A stretch of DNA of 64,000 nucleotides from Achromobacter pestifer (GTDB taxonomy: Bacteria; Pseudomonadota; Gammaproteobacteria; Burkholderiales; Burkholderiaceae_B): assembly GCF_013267355.1 (NCBI RefSeq), contig NZ_CP053985.1, positions 2,976,001 through 3,040,000 of the forward strand, in the 5' to 3' direction. Under the pieces are notes generated by a model that ran no database searches, was not told the origin of the DNA, and saw only the letters and a program-made list of their open reading frames with translations. Made by a program: the position numbers and the translations under genes. Shown here piece by piece: positions 54,738 to 63,452 of this stretch (position 1 is the stretch's first letter; each line of letters opens with the position of its first letter).

Positions 54738-54801
54738 GGCTTCAAGGCTTCAGCGAAGCCGATTCAATTCCGCAACTTTCCGCTTACCGGAGACTTTCAC
54801 C

Positions 54802-55086
54802 ATGCGCATCAAGACCTTTTCTCTTGCTTCGGCGGCCGCCATCGTCATTGGAATCTTTTCCAGCAGCGCGACGGCCTCTGAAGAAACCCAAGTCCCGCCG
54901 CCCAAACCCAGCGAACTGACCCGCGCGGACCGTGTCGCGGACTTGCAGGCATGGCGAGCATCCGGCTTGGACGAGCTTTCTCGTGGGGAAAGCTCGCCTG
55001 ACATCTATGGCGCGGAGTATCGCGAGCGCTACGCCACTTACTTGCGCCTGCGCGCCGAGGCCCGCCAGCAATCCGCTCCAGGCTAA
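54802..55086 (+). CDS. Small secreted protein (DUF4148-like)
   Basis: The 94-residue product has a signal peptide (about 1-25, ending ATA) and a short Pro-rich stretch. A single helical unit follows (LTRADRVADLQAWRASGLDELSRGE, then a Tyr/Arg-rich end), resembling DUF4148 proteins. A GGAG lies 9 nt before the ATG. The longer frame from 54670 would run across the predicted promoter and is rejected. It shares promoter architecture with the efflux pump and glycosyltransferase, so it may be a periplasmic stress or accessory protein. Function unknown. Confidence 0.8.
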   Translation: MRIKTFSLASAAAIVIGIFSSSATASEETQVPPPKPSELTRADRVADLQAWRASGLDELSRGESSPDIYGAEYRERYATYLRLRAEARQQSAPG

Positions 55087-55144
55087 CGTTGGATTGCCCA
55101 GGGCAAGCTGGAGCCTCCGTTCGAGGAGCTGGGTTTCGGAAACG

Positions 55145-56035
55145 CTAGGCCTTTTTGAGCCGCGGTTCGAAAAAATCCAGGAATGCGCGGATCTTCGCGG
55201 GCAGCCGACGTGACTGAACCAGCGCAATCAAGGGAACGATTCCGAAATCCCATTCGGGCAATACGCGTACCAGGCCTGCTTCGTGCAGCTGCGGCTCGAC
55301 GGCCTTCAGAACGGGGACAGGCGCTATGCCCAGCCCCGCCGCCGCAAACCGGGCAAGCAGGCCGAAGTTGTTCGCGCACAGCTTTCCGTTCACCCCAATC
55401 GATTCCGTGACCGTGCCTCGATTGAGGATCCAGGTCGAGTCGTACCGGCTCATCCCGAAGCGCAGGCATTCATGGCGCCGCAAGTCGCTGACGGCGATGG
55501 GTGCGCCACGGGCGGATACGTAGCTCTGCGCCGCAAAAAGAAAGCAATTGAATTCGGCGACCCGCCGTCCGATGAGGCTCGAATCCGGCTGTTCACCCAG
55601 CCGGAAAACGATATCGAACGGATTCTCGATCGGATCGACCGGTCTGGTGCTGAGGTCGATTTCGCATTCGATAGTGGGGTATTTGTAGCGAAACTCGCTG
55701 GCGACGGTGGGCAGGATCAATTGGCCGATTCCCGCCGGCATCGAAACGCGCAGCCTGCCCGCAGGGACTTCGTGCATATCCGTCAGATGCCGATGCGCGG
55801 AATATATTCCTTCGACAATCGGCTTGCAGCGGTCGAGATATGCCTGTCCGAAATCGGTGAGCGTCAGCCGGCGGGTGGTGCGCCGAAACAGCGGCGCCCC
55901 TAGCTGCCGTTCCAGGTAGGCGAGCCGGCGCGACAAGGTCGAGCTAGGGATGCCGAATGCTTCGGATGCCTTGGAAAAATTCCCGGCATCCGCGATGTGC
56001 ACGAATGCGGCGAGATCATTGAGTTGTATGTCCAT
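55145..56035 (-). CDS. LysR-family transcriptional regulator (second paralogue)
   Basis: The 296-residue LysR protein has its HTH at about 1-60 (FSKASEAFGIPSSTLSRRLAYLE) and a substrate-binding domain. It closely resembles the LysR protein at 21243-22133 (same length, same MDIQLND start, matching blocks such as LPEW and the C-terminal F-F/I-PRL). I chose the ATG at 56035 to match that paralogue; one at 56044 is possible. It is convergent with the small secreted gene and 58 bp from it. The ligand is unknown. Confidence 0.9.
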   Translation of the reverse strand: MDIQLNDLAAFVHIADAGNFSKASEAFGIPSSTLSRRLAYLERQLGAPLFRRTTRRLTLTDFGQAYLDRCKPIVEGIYSAHRHLTDMHEVPAGRLRVSMPAGIGQLILPTVASEFRYKYPTIECEIDLSTRPVDPIENPFDIVFRLGEQPDSSLIGRRVAEFNCFLFAAQSYVSARGAPIAVSDLRRHECLRFGMSRYDSTWILNRGTVTESIGVNGKLCANNFGLLARFAAAGLGIAPVPVLKAVEPQLHEAGLVRVLPEWDFGIVPLIALVQSRRLPAKIRAFLDFFEPRLKKA

Positions 56036-56144
56036 GTGTACCATCCTCCCCGCGAGAGATGATCTTTTTCGGACATAGTAGTGCGAGTTTCGGCGCCAAA
56101 AATGAAAGACACCGTTCCATCTTCGTCGGTAATTGCTGCCGCGC

Positions 56145-56315
56145 TTACCGCGAATGCTTGCTGCTCCAGTACACATCCGACACGCCCAGCTGCAGATTCA
56201 CGTAGCGGGCCAACACGAACATCAGATCCGCGAGCCGGTTGAGGTACTGTCGCACCGTCGGGTTAATGCCGTCGGTGCAGGGCAGTGCGCCGCTGCTTAT
56301 TGAGCGGAATGCCGC
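56145..56315 (-). pseudogene. 3' remnant of a PduO-type cob(I)alamin adenosyltransferase gene
   Basis: On the minus strand, in frame with and directly after the lysE stop, about 56 codons are open to a TAA at 56147-56145. The last 46 or so contain INPTVRQYLNRLADLMFVLARYVN, the C-terminal helix signature of PduO/CobO-type ATP:cobalamin adenosyltransferases. The N-terminal two thirds, including the ATP-binding residues, is absent. I read it as a deletion remnant. The frame has no start codon of its own. Confidence 0.72.
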
Positions 56316-56319
56316 TCAA
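56300..56319. repeat. Hairpin spanning the lysE stop codon
   Basis: Perfect 8-bp arms TTGAGCGG (56300-56307) and CCGCTCAA (56312-56319) flank AATG. The right arm contains the lysE stop (56318-56316 on the minus strand). No T-run follows, so termination is uncertain. It also marks the junction with the adenosyltransferase remnant. Confidence 0.5.
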
Positions 56320-56948
56320 GGCGCGCTGCGCCGATACAGCGCCAGCGTCCCGGCCAGCCCGATCAGCAGCCCCCCGCAGACGCGGTTCAGCCAGCGCAGG
56401 CCGGCGCCCTGGAAGGCGCGCACCATTTGCGCGCCCAGCGCCGCATAGGCCAGCATCACGGCGATGTTCATCAGCGCCATGACGCCGGCCAGCACGGCGT
56501 ACTGCGCCAGCAGGGGCGCGGCCGGATTGATGAACTGGGGCAGGAAGGCGGACATGAACAGCAGCGCCTTGGGGTTGGTCAGCGCCACGGCGAAGCTGCG
56601 CAGGCCCAGCGCCAGGCCGGCCGGACGCCGGGCGTCCGGCTGGGCGGCGGGCATGACCAGCGCGGCGTCCGAGCGCAGCATTTTCCAGCCCAGGTAGGCC
56701 AGATAGGCCGCGCCCACCCATTTGATGAGCTGGAATGCGATTTCGGAGGCCGCCAGCACCACGCCCAGGCCCGAGGCCACCGCGGCGATCAGGACCAGGT
56801 CGGCCAGCACCGCGCCGGCCATGCCCCAGCAGGCGGCGCGCACGCCGTGGCGCGAACCGTTGTTCATGGCGAGCAGGACGGTGGGGCCTGGCGTGATGAT
56901 GGTGACGGCCGAGGCCAGGATGAAGAGCAGCAGGGTGGCAAGGGTCAT
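56316..56948 (-). CDS. LysE-family amino-acid exporter
   Basis: The 210-residue inner-membrane translocator has about six helices and the family N terminus (ITPGPTVLLAMNNGSRHG). The RhtB/LysE family exports amino acids such as homoserine, threonine or lysine; the substrate is not readable here. It is divergent from rsmB and followed directly by the adenosyltransferase remnant. Confidence 0.9.
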   Translation of the reverse strand: MTLATLLLFILASAVTIITPGPTVLLAMNNGSRHGVRAACWGMAGAVLADLVLIAAVASGLGVVLAASEIAFQLIKWVGAAYLAYLGWKMLRSDAALVMPAAQPDARRPAGLALGLRSFAVALTNPKALLFMSAFLPQFINPAAPLLAQYAVLAGVMALMNIAVMLAYAALGAQMVRAFQGAGLRWLNRVCGGLLIGLAGTLALYRRSAP

Positions 56949-57040
56949 GAGGGGCTCCGTGGCTGGGGCCAGTGTGCCGTGGCGGCCGCGGTTCGTCCAG
57001 GTCCGGCTACCATAGCGGTCTTATCTCCTGAATTTGCACC

Positions 57041-58378
57041 ATGTCCACGCGTTCCGACTCCCCCAATCTGGCCCCTCCGCTGTCCTCCGTCCTGCTTTCC
57101 AGCGCGGAGGTGGTCGAGGGCGTGCTGGACGGCCGCTCCCTGACCGACGCGCTGGCCGACGTGGAATCGTCCCTGCGGCCCGCCACGCAGGCCGTGTCGT
57201 TCCATGCGATGCGCTATCTGGGCTGGGCCGACGCCGTGGGCCGCGAGATGGTGCAGCGCTATCCCAGCGTGCTGTTTGAATCCCTGTTGCTGGTCTCGCT
57301 GACCCTGCTGAAGGAAGAGGGCGATGCCGCGGCGGCCCTGCCGGGCATGCCGGTCTACGCGGCGCACACGGTGGTGGACCAGGCGGTGACGGCCGCGTCC
57401 CGCAGCCGCGCCCTGGCCTCCTTCAAGGGCATGCTCAACGCCTGCCTGCGCCGCTTCCTGCGGGAACGCGCGGCGCTCGAAGCCGCGGTCGCCAACAGTC
57501 CCGAAGCCCAATGGAACCATCCCGGCTGGTGGGTCAAGCAGCTGAGCGTGGCCTATCCGCAGGAATGGCGCGAGATCCTGGCCGCGGCCAACCTGCCCGC
57601 GCCGCTGACCCTGCGCGTCAACCGCCGCCGCGCCAGCCGCGAGCAGGTGCTGGCCGCCTTCCAGGCCGCCGGCCTCGCGGCCGAGCCCGTGGGCCAGTCC
57701 GGCCTGGTGCTGGCCACGCCCAAGCCGGTCACGCAATTGCCCGGCTTCGCCGAGGGGTGGTGGTCGGTGCAGGACGCCGGCGCGCAATTGGCGGCCGAGC
57801 TGCTGGCGCCCGCCGACGGCATGCGGGTGCTGGACGCCTGCTCGGCCCCGGGCGGCAAGACCGCCCATCTGCTGGAGCTGGCCGATATCGACCTGCTGGC
57901 CCTGGATGCCGACGCCGGCCGGCTGGCCCGCGTCGGGCAGAACCTGGACCGGCTGGGCCTGGCAAGCGATCGTGTCCAGTTGCAAGCGGCTGATGCCGCG
58001 GATCTGGATGCCTGGTGGGACGGCAAGCCATTCGACGCCGTGCTGGCCGACGTGCCCTGCACGGCCTCGGGCATCGTGCGCCGCCACCCCGACATCCGCT
58101 GGCTGCGGCGCGAGAACGACGTGCGCCGCACGGCCACCCTGCAGGCCAGCATCCTGGACGCGCTCTGGCGCACCGTGGCGCCCGGCGGCCGGCTGCTCTA
58201 CGTGACCTGCTCGATTTTCCCGATCGAGGGTACGCGCCAGGCGCTGGAGTTCATGCAGCGCCACCCCGACGCGCAGCGCCTGGAGGCGCCCGGGCAATTG
58301 CTGCCTGTTGCGGTCGATGCAACACCTGCGGCCCAGCACGATGGGTTTTTCTACGCCCTGTTTGCCAAGCAGTCCTGA
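57041..58378 (+). CDS. rsmB: 16S rRNA (cytosine-967-C5)-methyltransferase RsmB
   Basis: Methylates C967 of 16S rRNA. The 445 residues comprise an N-terminal NusB-like domain (about 15-155) and a SAM-dependent methyltransferase domain with ACSAPGGKTAHLLE, the VPCTASGIVRRHPDI motif IV cysteine and the catalytic cysteine in VTCSIFPIEG. It leads into the DUF4390-plrS-plrR-trkA run, 40 bp upstream of the next gene. Confidence 0.95.
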   Translation: MSTRSDSPNLAPPLSSVLLSSAEVVEGVLDGRSLTDALADVESSLRPATQAVSFHAMRYLGWADAVGREMVQRYPSVLFESLLLVSLTLLKEEGDAAAALPGMPVYAAHTVVDQAVTAASRSRALASFKGMLNACLRRFLRERAALEAAVANSPEAQWNHPGWWVKQLSVAYPQEWREILAAANLPAPLTLRVNRRRASREQVLAAFQAAGLAAEPVGQSGLVLATPKPVTQLPGFAEGWWSVQDAGAQLAAELLAPADGMRVLDACSAPGGKTAHLLELADIDLLALDADAGRLARVGQNLDRLGLASDRVQLQAADAADLDAWWDGKPFDAVLADVPCTASGIVRRHPDIRWLRRENDVRRTATLQASILDALWRTVAPGGRLLYVTCSIFPIEGTRQALEFMQRHPDAQRLEAPGQLLPVAVDATPAAQHDGFFYALFAKQS

Positions 58379-58418
58379 ATCGCCAAGAATAGGGGGCATG
58401 ACGTAGTTCTGGTGCCGT

Positions 58419-59009
58419 ATGTCCATTATTCCGCGCTTATTTCTCGGGTTGTTGCTCGTATCTGCCTTGCTTTCCTTCGTGCCGGGCGGGCAGGCGCATG
58501 GGGCCGAACCCAAGGTCTCCGAAGTTCGCCCGGCGGTGCGCGACGGCAAGCTGGAAATCGACGCGGACATCGAGTTCGAACTGAACCAGCAACTGCGGGA
58601 CGCGGCCCAGCGCGGGGTTCCGCTCTACTTCACAGCTGATCTCAATATCAACCGTGAGCGCTGGTGGTGGTTCGACAAATCCCTGGTCGACACCTCCCGC
58701 ACCTGGCGCATCATCTACAACGCCCTGACCCGGCAATGGCGGGTCGGCGTGGGTGAGCTGAGCTTCCCGGTCGCCTCCCTGGACGACGCCATGGGCGTCA
58801 TCCGCCACATCCGCAACTGGCCGGTGGGTGACGCCGACGAGTTCGACGCGGGCGTGCTTTACGGCGGCCAGTTGCGCTTGCGCCTGGATACTTCGCTGTT
58901 GCCGCGGCCCTTCCAGGTCAACGCCTTGAACAGCAGTTCGTGGGTGCAGGCGACGCCCTGGCTGGACTTCACCTTCGTGCTCAGCGACAAGGAGAAAGAC
59001 CCATCATGA
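58419..59009 (+). CDS. DUF4390 secreted or membrane-anchored protein
   Basis: The 196-residue product has an N-terminal signal/anchor helix (about 5-28) and the DUF4390 core (LEIDADIEFELNQQLRDAAQRGVPLYF, then WWWFDKSL and WRVGVGELSFPVASLDDAM). The function is not established. It is regularly found just upstream of NtrY-like kinases in Burkholderiales, and here its TGA overlaps the kinase ATG by 4 bp, so it may assist or modulate sensing. Confidence 0.88.
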   Translation: MSIIPRLFLGLLLVSALLSFVPGGQAHGAEPKVSEVRPAVRDGKLEIDADIEFELNQQLRDAAQRGVPLYFTADLNINRERWWWFDKSLVDTSRTWRIIYNALTRQWRVGVGELSFPVASLDDAMGVIRHIRNWPVGDADEFDAGVLYGGQLRLRLDTSLLPRPFQVNALNSSSWVQATPWLDFTFVLSDKEKDPS

Positions 59010-61321
59010 GGCTTTTGCTTCGGCTGGCCCTGATGGTTGGCGCCGCGAGCGGCCTGGCATTGCTGGGCCTGCTGGCGTGGTCCACCGGCAATGCCTCGCG
59101 CTTTGCGCGCTACTACGACACGCTGCTGGTGCTGAACGGCATTTTCGCGCTGGCGCTCTTTGTCTGGGTGGTGGCGCTGACCGTGCGGCTGGCCCGCCAG
59201 ATCCGGCGGCGCCAGTTCGGCGCGAGGCTCACGGCCCGGTTTTCCCTGGCCTTCGCCCTGATCGGCGTGGTGCCCGGCGCCCTGATCTACACCGTGTCGG
59301 TGCAGTTCATGTCGCGCTCGATCGAATCCTGGTTCAACGTGCGGGTGGACACGGCGCTGGAAGCGGGCCTGAACCTGGGCCGCGCCGCGCTGGACTCGCT
59401 GCTGGCCGATCTGGACGCCCGCGCGCGCTCCATGGCCGTGGAGCTGAACCGCAACTCCGATAGCGGCGTAACGCTGGCCTTGACGCGGCTGCGCGAGGCC
59501 AATGGCGTGCAGGAAGCCATGGTCTTCACCGGCAGCGGGCGCATGGTCGCGTTCTCCACCAGCCAGTACGGCCAGTTGCTGCCGGCGATGCCGCCATCCA
59601 CGGTCATGAACCAGCTGCGGCTGGCGCGCGGCTATTCCGCCGCCGAAGCCGATGACCCTGTCACGCCTGGCGCCGAGGGCGGCTTGCATCTGCGGGTGGT
59701 GATCCCGCTGACGGGTCCCGACCGCTACGACAATCTGCTGGGACCGGCGTCCGAGCCGCGCTGGCTGCAGCTGTTGCAGCCCGTGCCCGAGCAGATCGCC
59801 CACAACGCCAATCTGGTGCAGCAGGGCTTTCGCGACTACCAGGAGCTGGCGCTGTCGCGGCTGGGCCTGCGCAAGCTGTACGGCATCACTCTGACGCTGG
59901 CCCTGCTGCTGGCGGCCTTCGGCGCCATCGCGGTGGCGCTGTCGCTGTCCAAGCGGCTGGTGCGCCCGCTGCTCAGCCTGGCGGGCGGCACCCAGGCCGT
60001 GGGCGTGGGCGACTACCGGCCCCTGCCCGAACCGCCGGAGCGCGACGAAGTCGGCCAGCTCACGCGCTCGTTCAACGCCATGACGCGCCAGCTCGACGAG
60101 GCCCGCCGCATGGTCGAGAGCAACCGGCAGCAGCTGGAACGCTCCAACGTCTACCTGGAAAGCGTGTTGTCGAACCTGTCCTCCGGGGTGTTGGTGTTCG
60201 ACGAATCGTTCCGCGTCACGACCGTCAACCAGGGCGCCCAGACCATCCTGGGCGCGGATTTGCGCTCGGTGATCGGCCGTCCGCTGGAGACGGTGGGCGG
60301 CATGCTGGAGTTCGCCAACATCGTCCGGCAGGCGTTTTCCGCCCATGCCGCGGTGGGTTCCGAGCGCCAGCACTGGCAGCAGCAATTCGAAATCGCTCCG
60401 GGCCAGGGCGAGGGGCCCGCGGGAGCGCAGCCCTTGACCCTGCTGGCGCGCGGCACGCATCTGCGCGTGGACGGGCGCGGCAACGGCTATCTGGTGGTGT
60501 TCGACGACATCACCGAGGTGATCTCGGCCAACCGGACCGTGGCCTGGGGCGAGGTCGCGCGCCGCCTGGCGCACGAGATCAAGAACCCGCTGACGCCGAT
60601 CCAGCTGTCGGCCGAGCGCCTGGCCATGAAGCTGGAGGGCAAGCTGCCCCCCGCCGAGGCGCAGATCGTGGAAAGGTCCACCAATACCATCGTCAACCAG
60701 GTGGCGTCGCTCAAGCAGATGGTGGACGACTTCCGCGAATACGCCCGCACGCCGCCGGCCGTGATGCAGCGCATCGATTTCAACGCCCTGGTGGCGGACG
60801 TGCTGTCGCTGTATGGCTGGGAGCCCGAAGGCGGCTCGCCGCGCCTGGCCGAGAAGGCCTTGAACCTGGACGTGACGCTGGCGCCGGACCTGCCTCTCAT
60901 CGAGGGGGATCCCACCCAGTTGCGCCAGGTGATCCACAACCTGATGTCCAATGCCCGCGACGCCATCGCCGAGCAGGGTGGACTAGGGCGGGTCAGCGTG
61001 ACCACGCAGCTCATGCGCAGCGAGCAGCCCGACCGGGCGGCCCATCAGGCGCTCAGATTCACGGTCGCCGACACCGGGCCGGGCTTTCCGCCCCAGGTCA
61101 TGCAGCGCGCGTTCGAGCCCTACGTCACCACCAAGTCCCACGGGACTGGGTTAGGATTGGCAATCGTACGCAAGATCGTGGAAGAACACGGCGGGCGTAT
61201 CGACCTTGCCAACCGCAAGGAAGGAGGCGCGCGGATCTCGATCTTGTTGACCCGGCTGGCTTCCGAGGCCGATACAATAGACGCGACCGCGCAAGCAAAG
61301 GATAATGCGGCTACGCAATAG
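59006..61321 (+). CDS. plrS: NtrY-like sensor histidine kinase (PlrS type)
   Basis: The 771-residue kinase has TM helices at about 5-25, 38-60 and 72-95, a periplasmic region (about 95-290), another TM (about 293-318), HAMP, a PAS domain (about 385-470), the H-box VARRLAHEIKNPLTPIQL, and an ATPase domain ending with GTGLGLAIV. The arrangement is NtrY-like. In Bordetella the homologous locus beside trkAH is plrSR, required for lower-airway persistence and growth under host CO2/O2 conditions. The symbol is by family and synteny. Confidence 0.88.
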   Translation: MRLLLRLALMVGAASGLALLGLLAWSTGNASRFARYYDTLLVLNGIFALALFVWVVALTVRLARQIRRRQFGARLTARFSLAFALIGVVPGALIYTVSVQFMSRSIESWFNVRVDTALEAGLNLGRAALDSLLADLDARARSMAVELNRNSDSGVTLALTRLREANGVQEAMVFTGSGRMVAFSTSQYGQLLPAMPPSTVMNQLRLARGYSAAEADDPVTPGAEGGLHLRVVIPLTGPDRYDNLLGPASEPRWLQLLQPVPEQIAHNANLVQQGFRDYQELALSRLGLRKLYGITLTLALLLAAFGAIAVALSLSKRLVRPLLSLAGGTQAVGVGDYRPLPEPPERDEVGQLTRSFNAMTRQLDEARRMVESNRQQLERSNVYLESVLSNLSSGVLVFDESFRVTTVNQGAQTILGADLRSVIGRPLETVGGMLEFANIVRQAFSAHAAVGSERQHWQQQFEIAPGQGEGPAGAQPLTLLARGTHLRVDGRGNGYLVVFDDITEVISANRTVAWGEVARRLAHEIKNPLTPIQLSAERLAMKLEGKLPPAEAQIVERSTNTIVNQVASLKQMVDDFREYARTPPAVMQRIDFNALVADVLSLYGWEPEGGSPRLAEKALNLDVTLAPDLPLIEGDPTQLRQVIHNLMSNARDAIAEQGGLGRVSVTTQLMRSEQPDRAAHQALRFTVADTGPGFPPQVMQRAFEPYVTTKSHGTGLGLAIVRKIVEEHGGRIDLANRKEGGARISILLTRLASEADTIDATAQAKDNAATQ

Positions 61322-61332
61322 GTGGATGCTTT

Positions 61333-62025
61333 ATGGCCAGAATTCTGGTGGTTGACGACGAAGTCGGTATACGCGAGCTTTTGTCGGAAATCCTATACGA
61401 CGAAGGACACACGGTCGAGTTGGCTGAAAACGCGGCGCAAGCGCGCGCGGCACGCTTGCGCATGCGCCCCGATCTGGTGTTGCTGGACATCTGGATGCCC
61501 GACACCGATGGCGTCAGCCTGCTCAAGGAGTGGGGCTCGCAAGGCCTGCTGGACATGCCCGTGATCATGATGAGCGGCCACGCCACCATCGACACGGCGG
61601 TCGAGGCCACGCGCATCGGCGCCATGGATTTCCTCGAAAAGCCGATCACGCTGCAGCGTCTGCTGAAGACCGTCGCAGCCGGCCTGGCCCGCGGCCGCGC
61701 GCCGCACCCGGCGCCCGCCGCCGCGCATCCGGCCGCGTCCAACGCCGCCGTGGCGCTGGAAGACGAACTGGACCCCCCGGTCCTGGCCGCCGCGCCCGCC
61801 AACGAAGTCCCGGTCACCTCCAACGGCCAGTTGGGCAGCATCTCGCTGGACCAGCCGCTGCGCGAGGCCCGCGACGAATTCGAGCGCATCTACTTTGAAT
61901 ACCACCTGGTCCGCGAAAGCCACAGCATGACCCGCGTGTCGGAACGCACGGGGCTGGAACGCACCCACCTGTACCGCAAGCTCAAGCAATTGGGCATCGA
62001 GTCCGCCCGCAAGCGGAGCTCATGA
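61333..62025 (+). CDS. plrR: NtrX-like response regulator lacking the AAA+ domain (PlrR type)
   Basis: The 230-residue regulator has a receiver domain (phospho-acceptor Asp52 in LLDIWMPDTDG, MMSGH, EKPI), an Ala/Pro-rich linker (about 120-165) and a C-terminal Fis-type HTH (SMTRVSERTGLERTHLYRKLKQLGI). Normal NtrX proteins have about 450 residues with a central sigma-54 AAA+ ATPase; that domain is wholly absent, with no frameshift or remnant. It must act without sigma-54. It overlaps trkA by 4 bp. Confidence 0.9.
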   Translation: MARILVVDDEVGIRELLSEILYDEGHTVELAENAAQARAARLRMRPDLVLLDIWMPDTDGVSLLKEWGSQGLLDMPVIMMSGHATIDTAVEATRIGAMDFLEKPITLQRLLKTVAAGLARGRAPHPAPAAAHPAASNAAVALEDELDPPVLAAAPANEVPVTSNGQLGSISLDQPLREARDEFERIYFEYHLVRESHSMTRVSERTGLERTHLYRKLKQLGIESARKRSS

Positions 62026-63401
62026 AGATCCTGATCATGGGCGCTGGTCGCGTAGGCACCAGCGTGGCCGAGAACCTGGTGTCCGAAGAGAACGACATCA
62101 CGGTGATCGATTCGGATCCTGTCCAGCTCCAATACCTGCAAGAACACTTCGACCTGCGCGTCGTCCATGGCGACGGCTCGCAGGTATCGGTGCTGGAGGC
62201 CGCCGGCGCCGCCGACACCGACCTGCTGATCGCCTGTGCGGCCTTGGATTCGGCCAATATGGTGGCCTGCAAGATCGCGCGCCAGCTGTTCAACATTCCC
62301 CGCCGCATCGCCCGCATCCGCTCGGTCGAGTTCGCCGAACACCCGGAACTCATGAGCGAAGAGGGCTTCTGCATCGACGCCCTGATCAGCCCCGAGCGCA
62401 GCGTCACCACCTATCTGCACAGCCTGATCGAGTTCCCCGAAGCCCTGCAGGTGGTGGAATTCGCCGAAGGCCGGGTCAGCGTCGTGACCGTGCGGGTCGG
62501 GGCGGGCAGCCCGATGGCCCATTCCCCGGTCGACAAGCTGCGCGACGTCTGGCCCGACGTGAAGGCGCGCGTCATCGACGTGCTGCGCGGCGGCCGGCCG
62601 CTGCGGGCCGGCAGCGGCACCGTCATCGCCCCGGGCGACGAGGTGGTGCTGGTGGTGGACTCGCGCGACGCGCGCCGCGCGGTGCGGCAGCTGCGCGAGG
62701 CCGAGCGCGCCGTGCGCCGCGTGATGATCGCGGGCGGCGGCAATATCGGCCTGCGCCTGGCGCGCCAGCTGGCCGAGGAAAAATACAGCGTCCGCATCAT
62801 CGAGCGCGACCAGAAGCGCTGCGAATACCTGGCGACCCAGTTGCCCGACAGCGTGCTGGTCCTGCACGGCAGCGGCACCGACGAAGCGCTGCTGGAACGC
62901 GAGAACATCGAGGACATGGACACGTGGCTGGCGCTGACCAGCGACGACGAGGACAACATCATGTCCTCGCTGCTGGCCAAGCGTCTGGGCGCCCGCAAGG
63001 TGATCGCGCTGATCAACCGCCAGGCCTACGGTGAACTGATGCAGGGCAGCCATATCGACATCGCCGTGTCGCCGTCCCAGGCCACCATGAGCGAGCTGCT
63101 GCGCCACGTGCGCCGCGGCGACGTGGCCGCCGTGCACCGGCTGCGCCAGGGCGTGGCGGAAGCGCTGGAGGCCATCGCCCACGGCGACCGCTCCACCTCC
63201 AAGGTGGTGGGCCGCGCGGTCGGGCAAATCAGCCTGCCCAAGGGCGCCAGCATCGGCGCCCTGGTGCGGGAAGACGAAATCATCCTGCCGGACGCCGATA
63301 CCGTGATCGAATCCGACGACCACGTCATTGTCTTCGTGCCCTCGCGCCGGCAGATGCCGCGCGTGGAAAAGCTGTTCCAAGTCTCGGCGTCCTTCTTCTG
63401 A
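62022..63401 (+). CDS. trkA: Trk potassium uptake regulatory protein TrkA
   Basis: The 459-residue cytoplasmic gating protein of the TrkH K+ channel has two RCK units, each with a Rossmann NAD-binding site (GAGRVGTSVAENL at about 7-19; GGGNIGLRLARQL near 240) and a TrkA-C domain. It starts within plrR (ATGA overlap), so K+ uptake genes are translationally coupled to the two-component system. trkH follows 51 bp later. Confidence 0.95.
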   Translation: MKILIMGAGRVGTSVAENLVSEENDITVIDSDPVQLQYLQEHFDLRVVHGDGSQVSVLEAAGAADTDLLIACAALDSANMVACKIARQLFNIPRRIARIRSVEFAEHPELMSEEGFCIDALISPERSVTTYLHSLIEFPEALQVVEFAEGRVSVVTVRVGAGSPMAHSPVDKLRDVWPDVKARVIDVLRGGRPLRAGSGTVIAPGDEVVLVVDSRDARRAVRQLREAERAVRRVMIAGGGNIGLRLARQLAEEKYSVRIIERDQKRCEYLATQLPDSVLVLHGSGTDEALLERENIEDMDTWLALTSDDEDNIMSSLLAKRLGARKVIALINRQAYGELMQGSHIDIAVSPSQATMSELLRHVRRGDVAAVHRLRQGVAEALEAIAHGDRSTSKVVGRAVGQISLPKGASIGALVREDEIILPDADTVIESDDHVIVFVPSRRQMPRVEKLFQVSASFF

Positions 63402-63452
63402 TGCGCGCCGCCTCCCTCCTTCTGCGCGGGCCGCGCGCGGCCGGATAGCTCC

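Larger units (their letters stand above)
54490..54801. other. Divergent control region between pump operon and small secreted protein
   Basis: These 312 bp contain no gene I can support. They hold two back-to-back predicted response-regulator promoters, listed separately, with about 47 bp between the repeat arrays. Confidence 0.65.
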
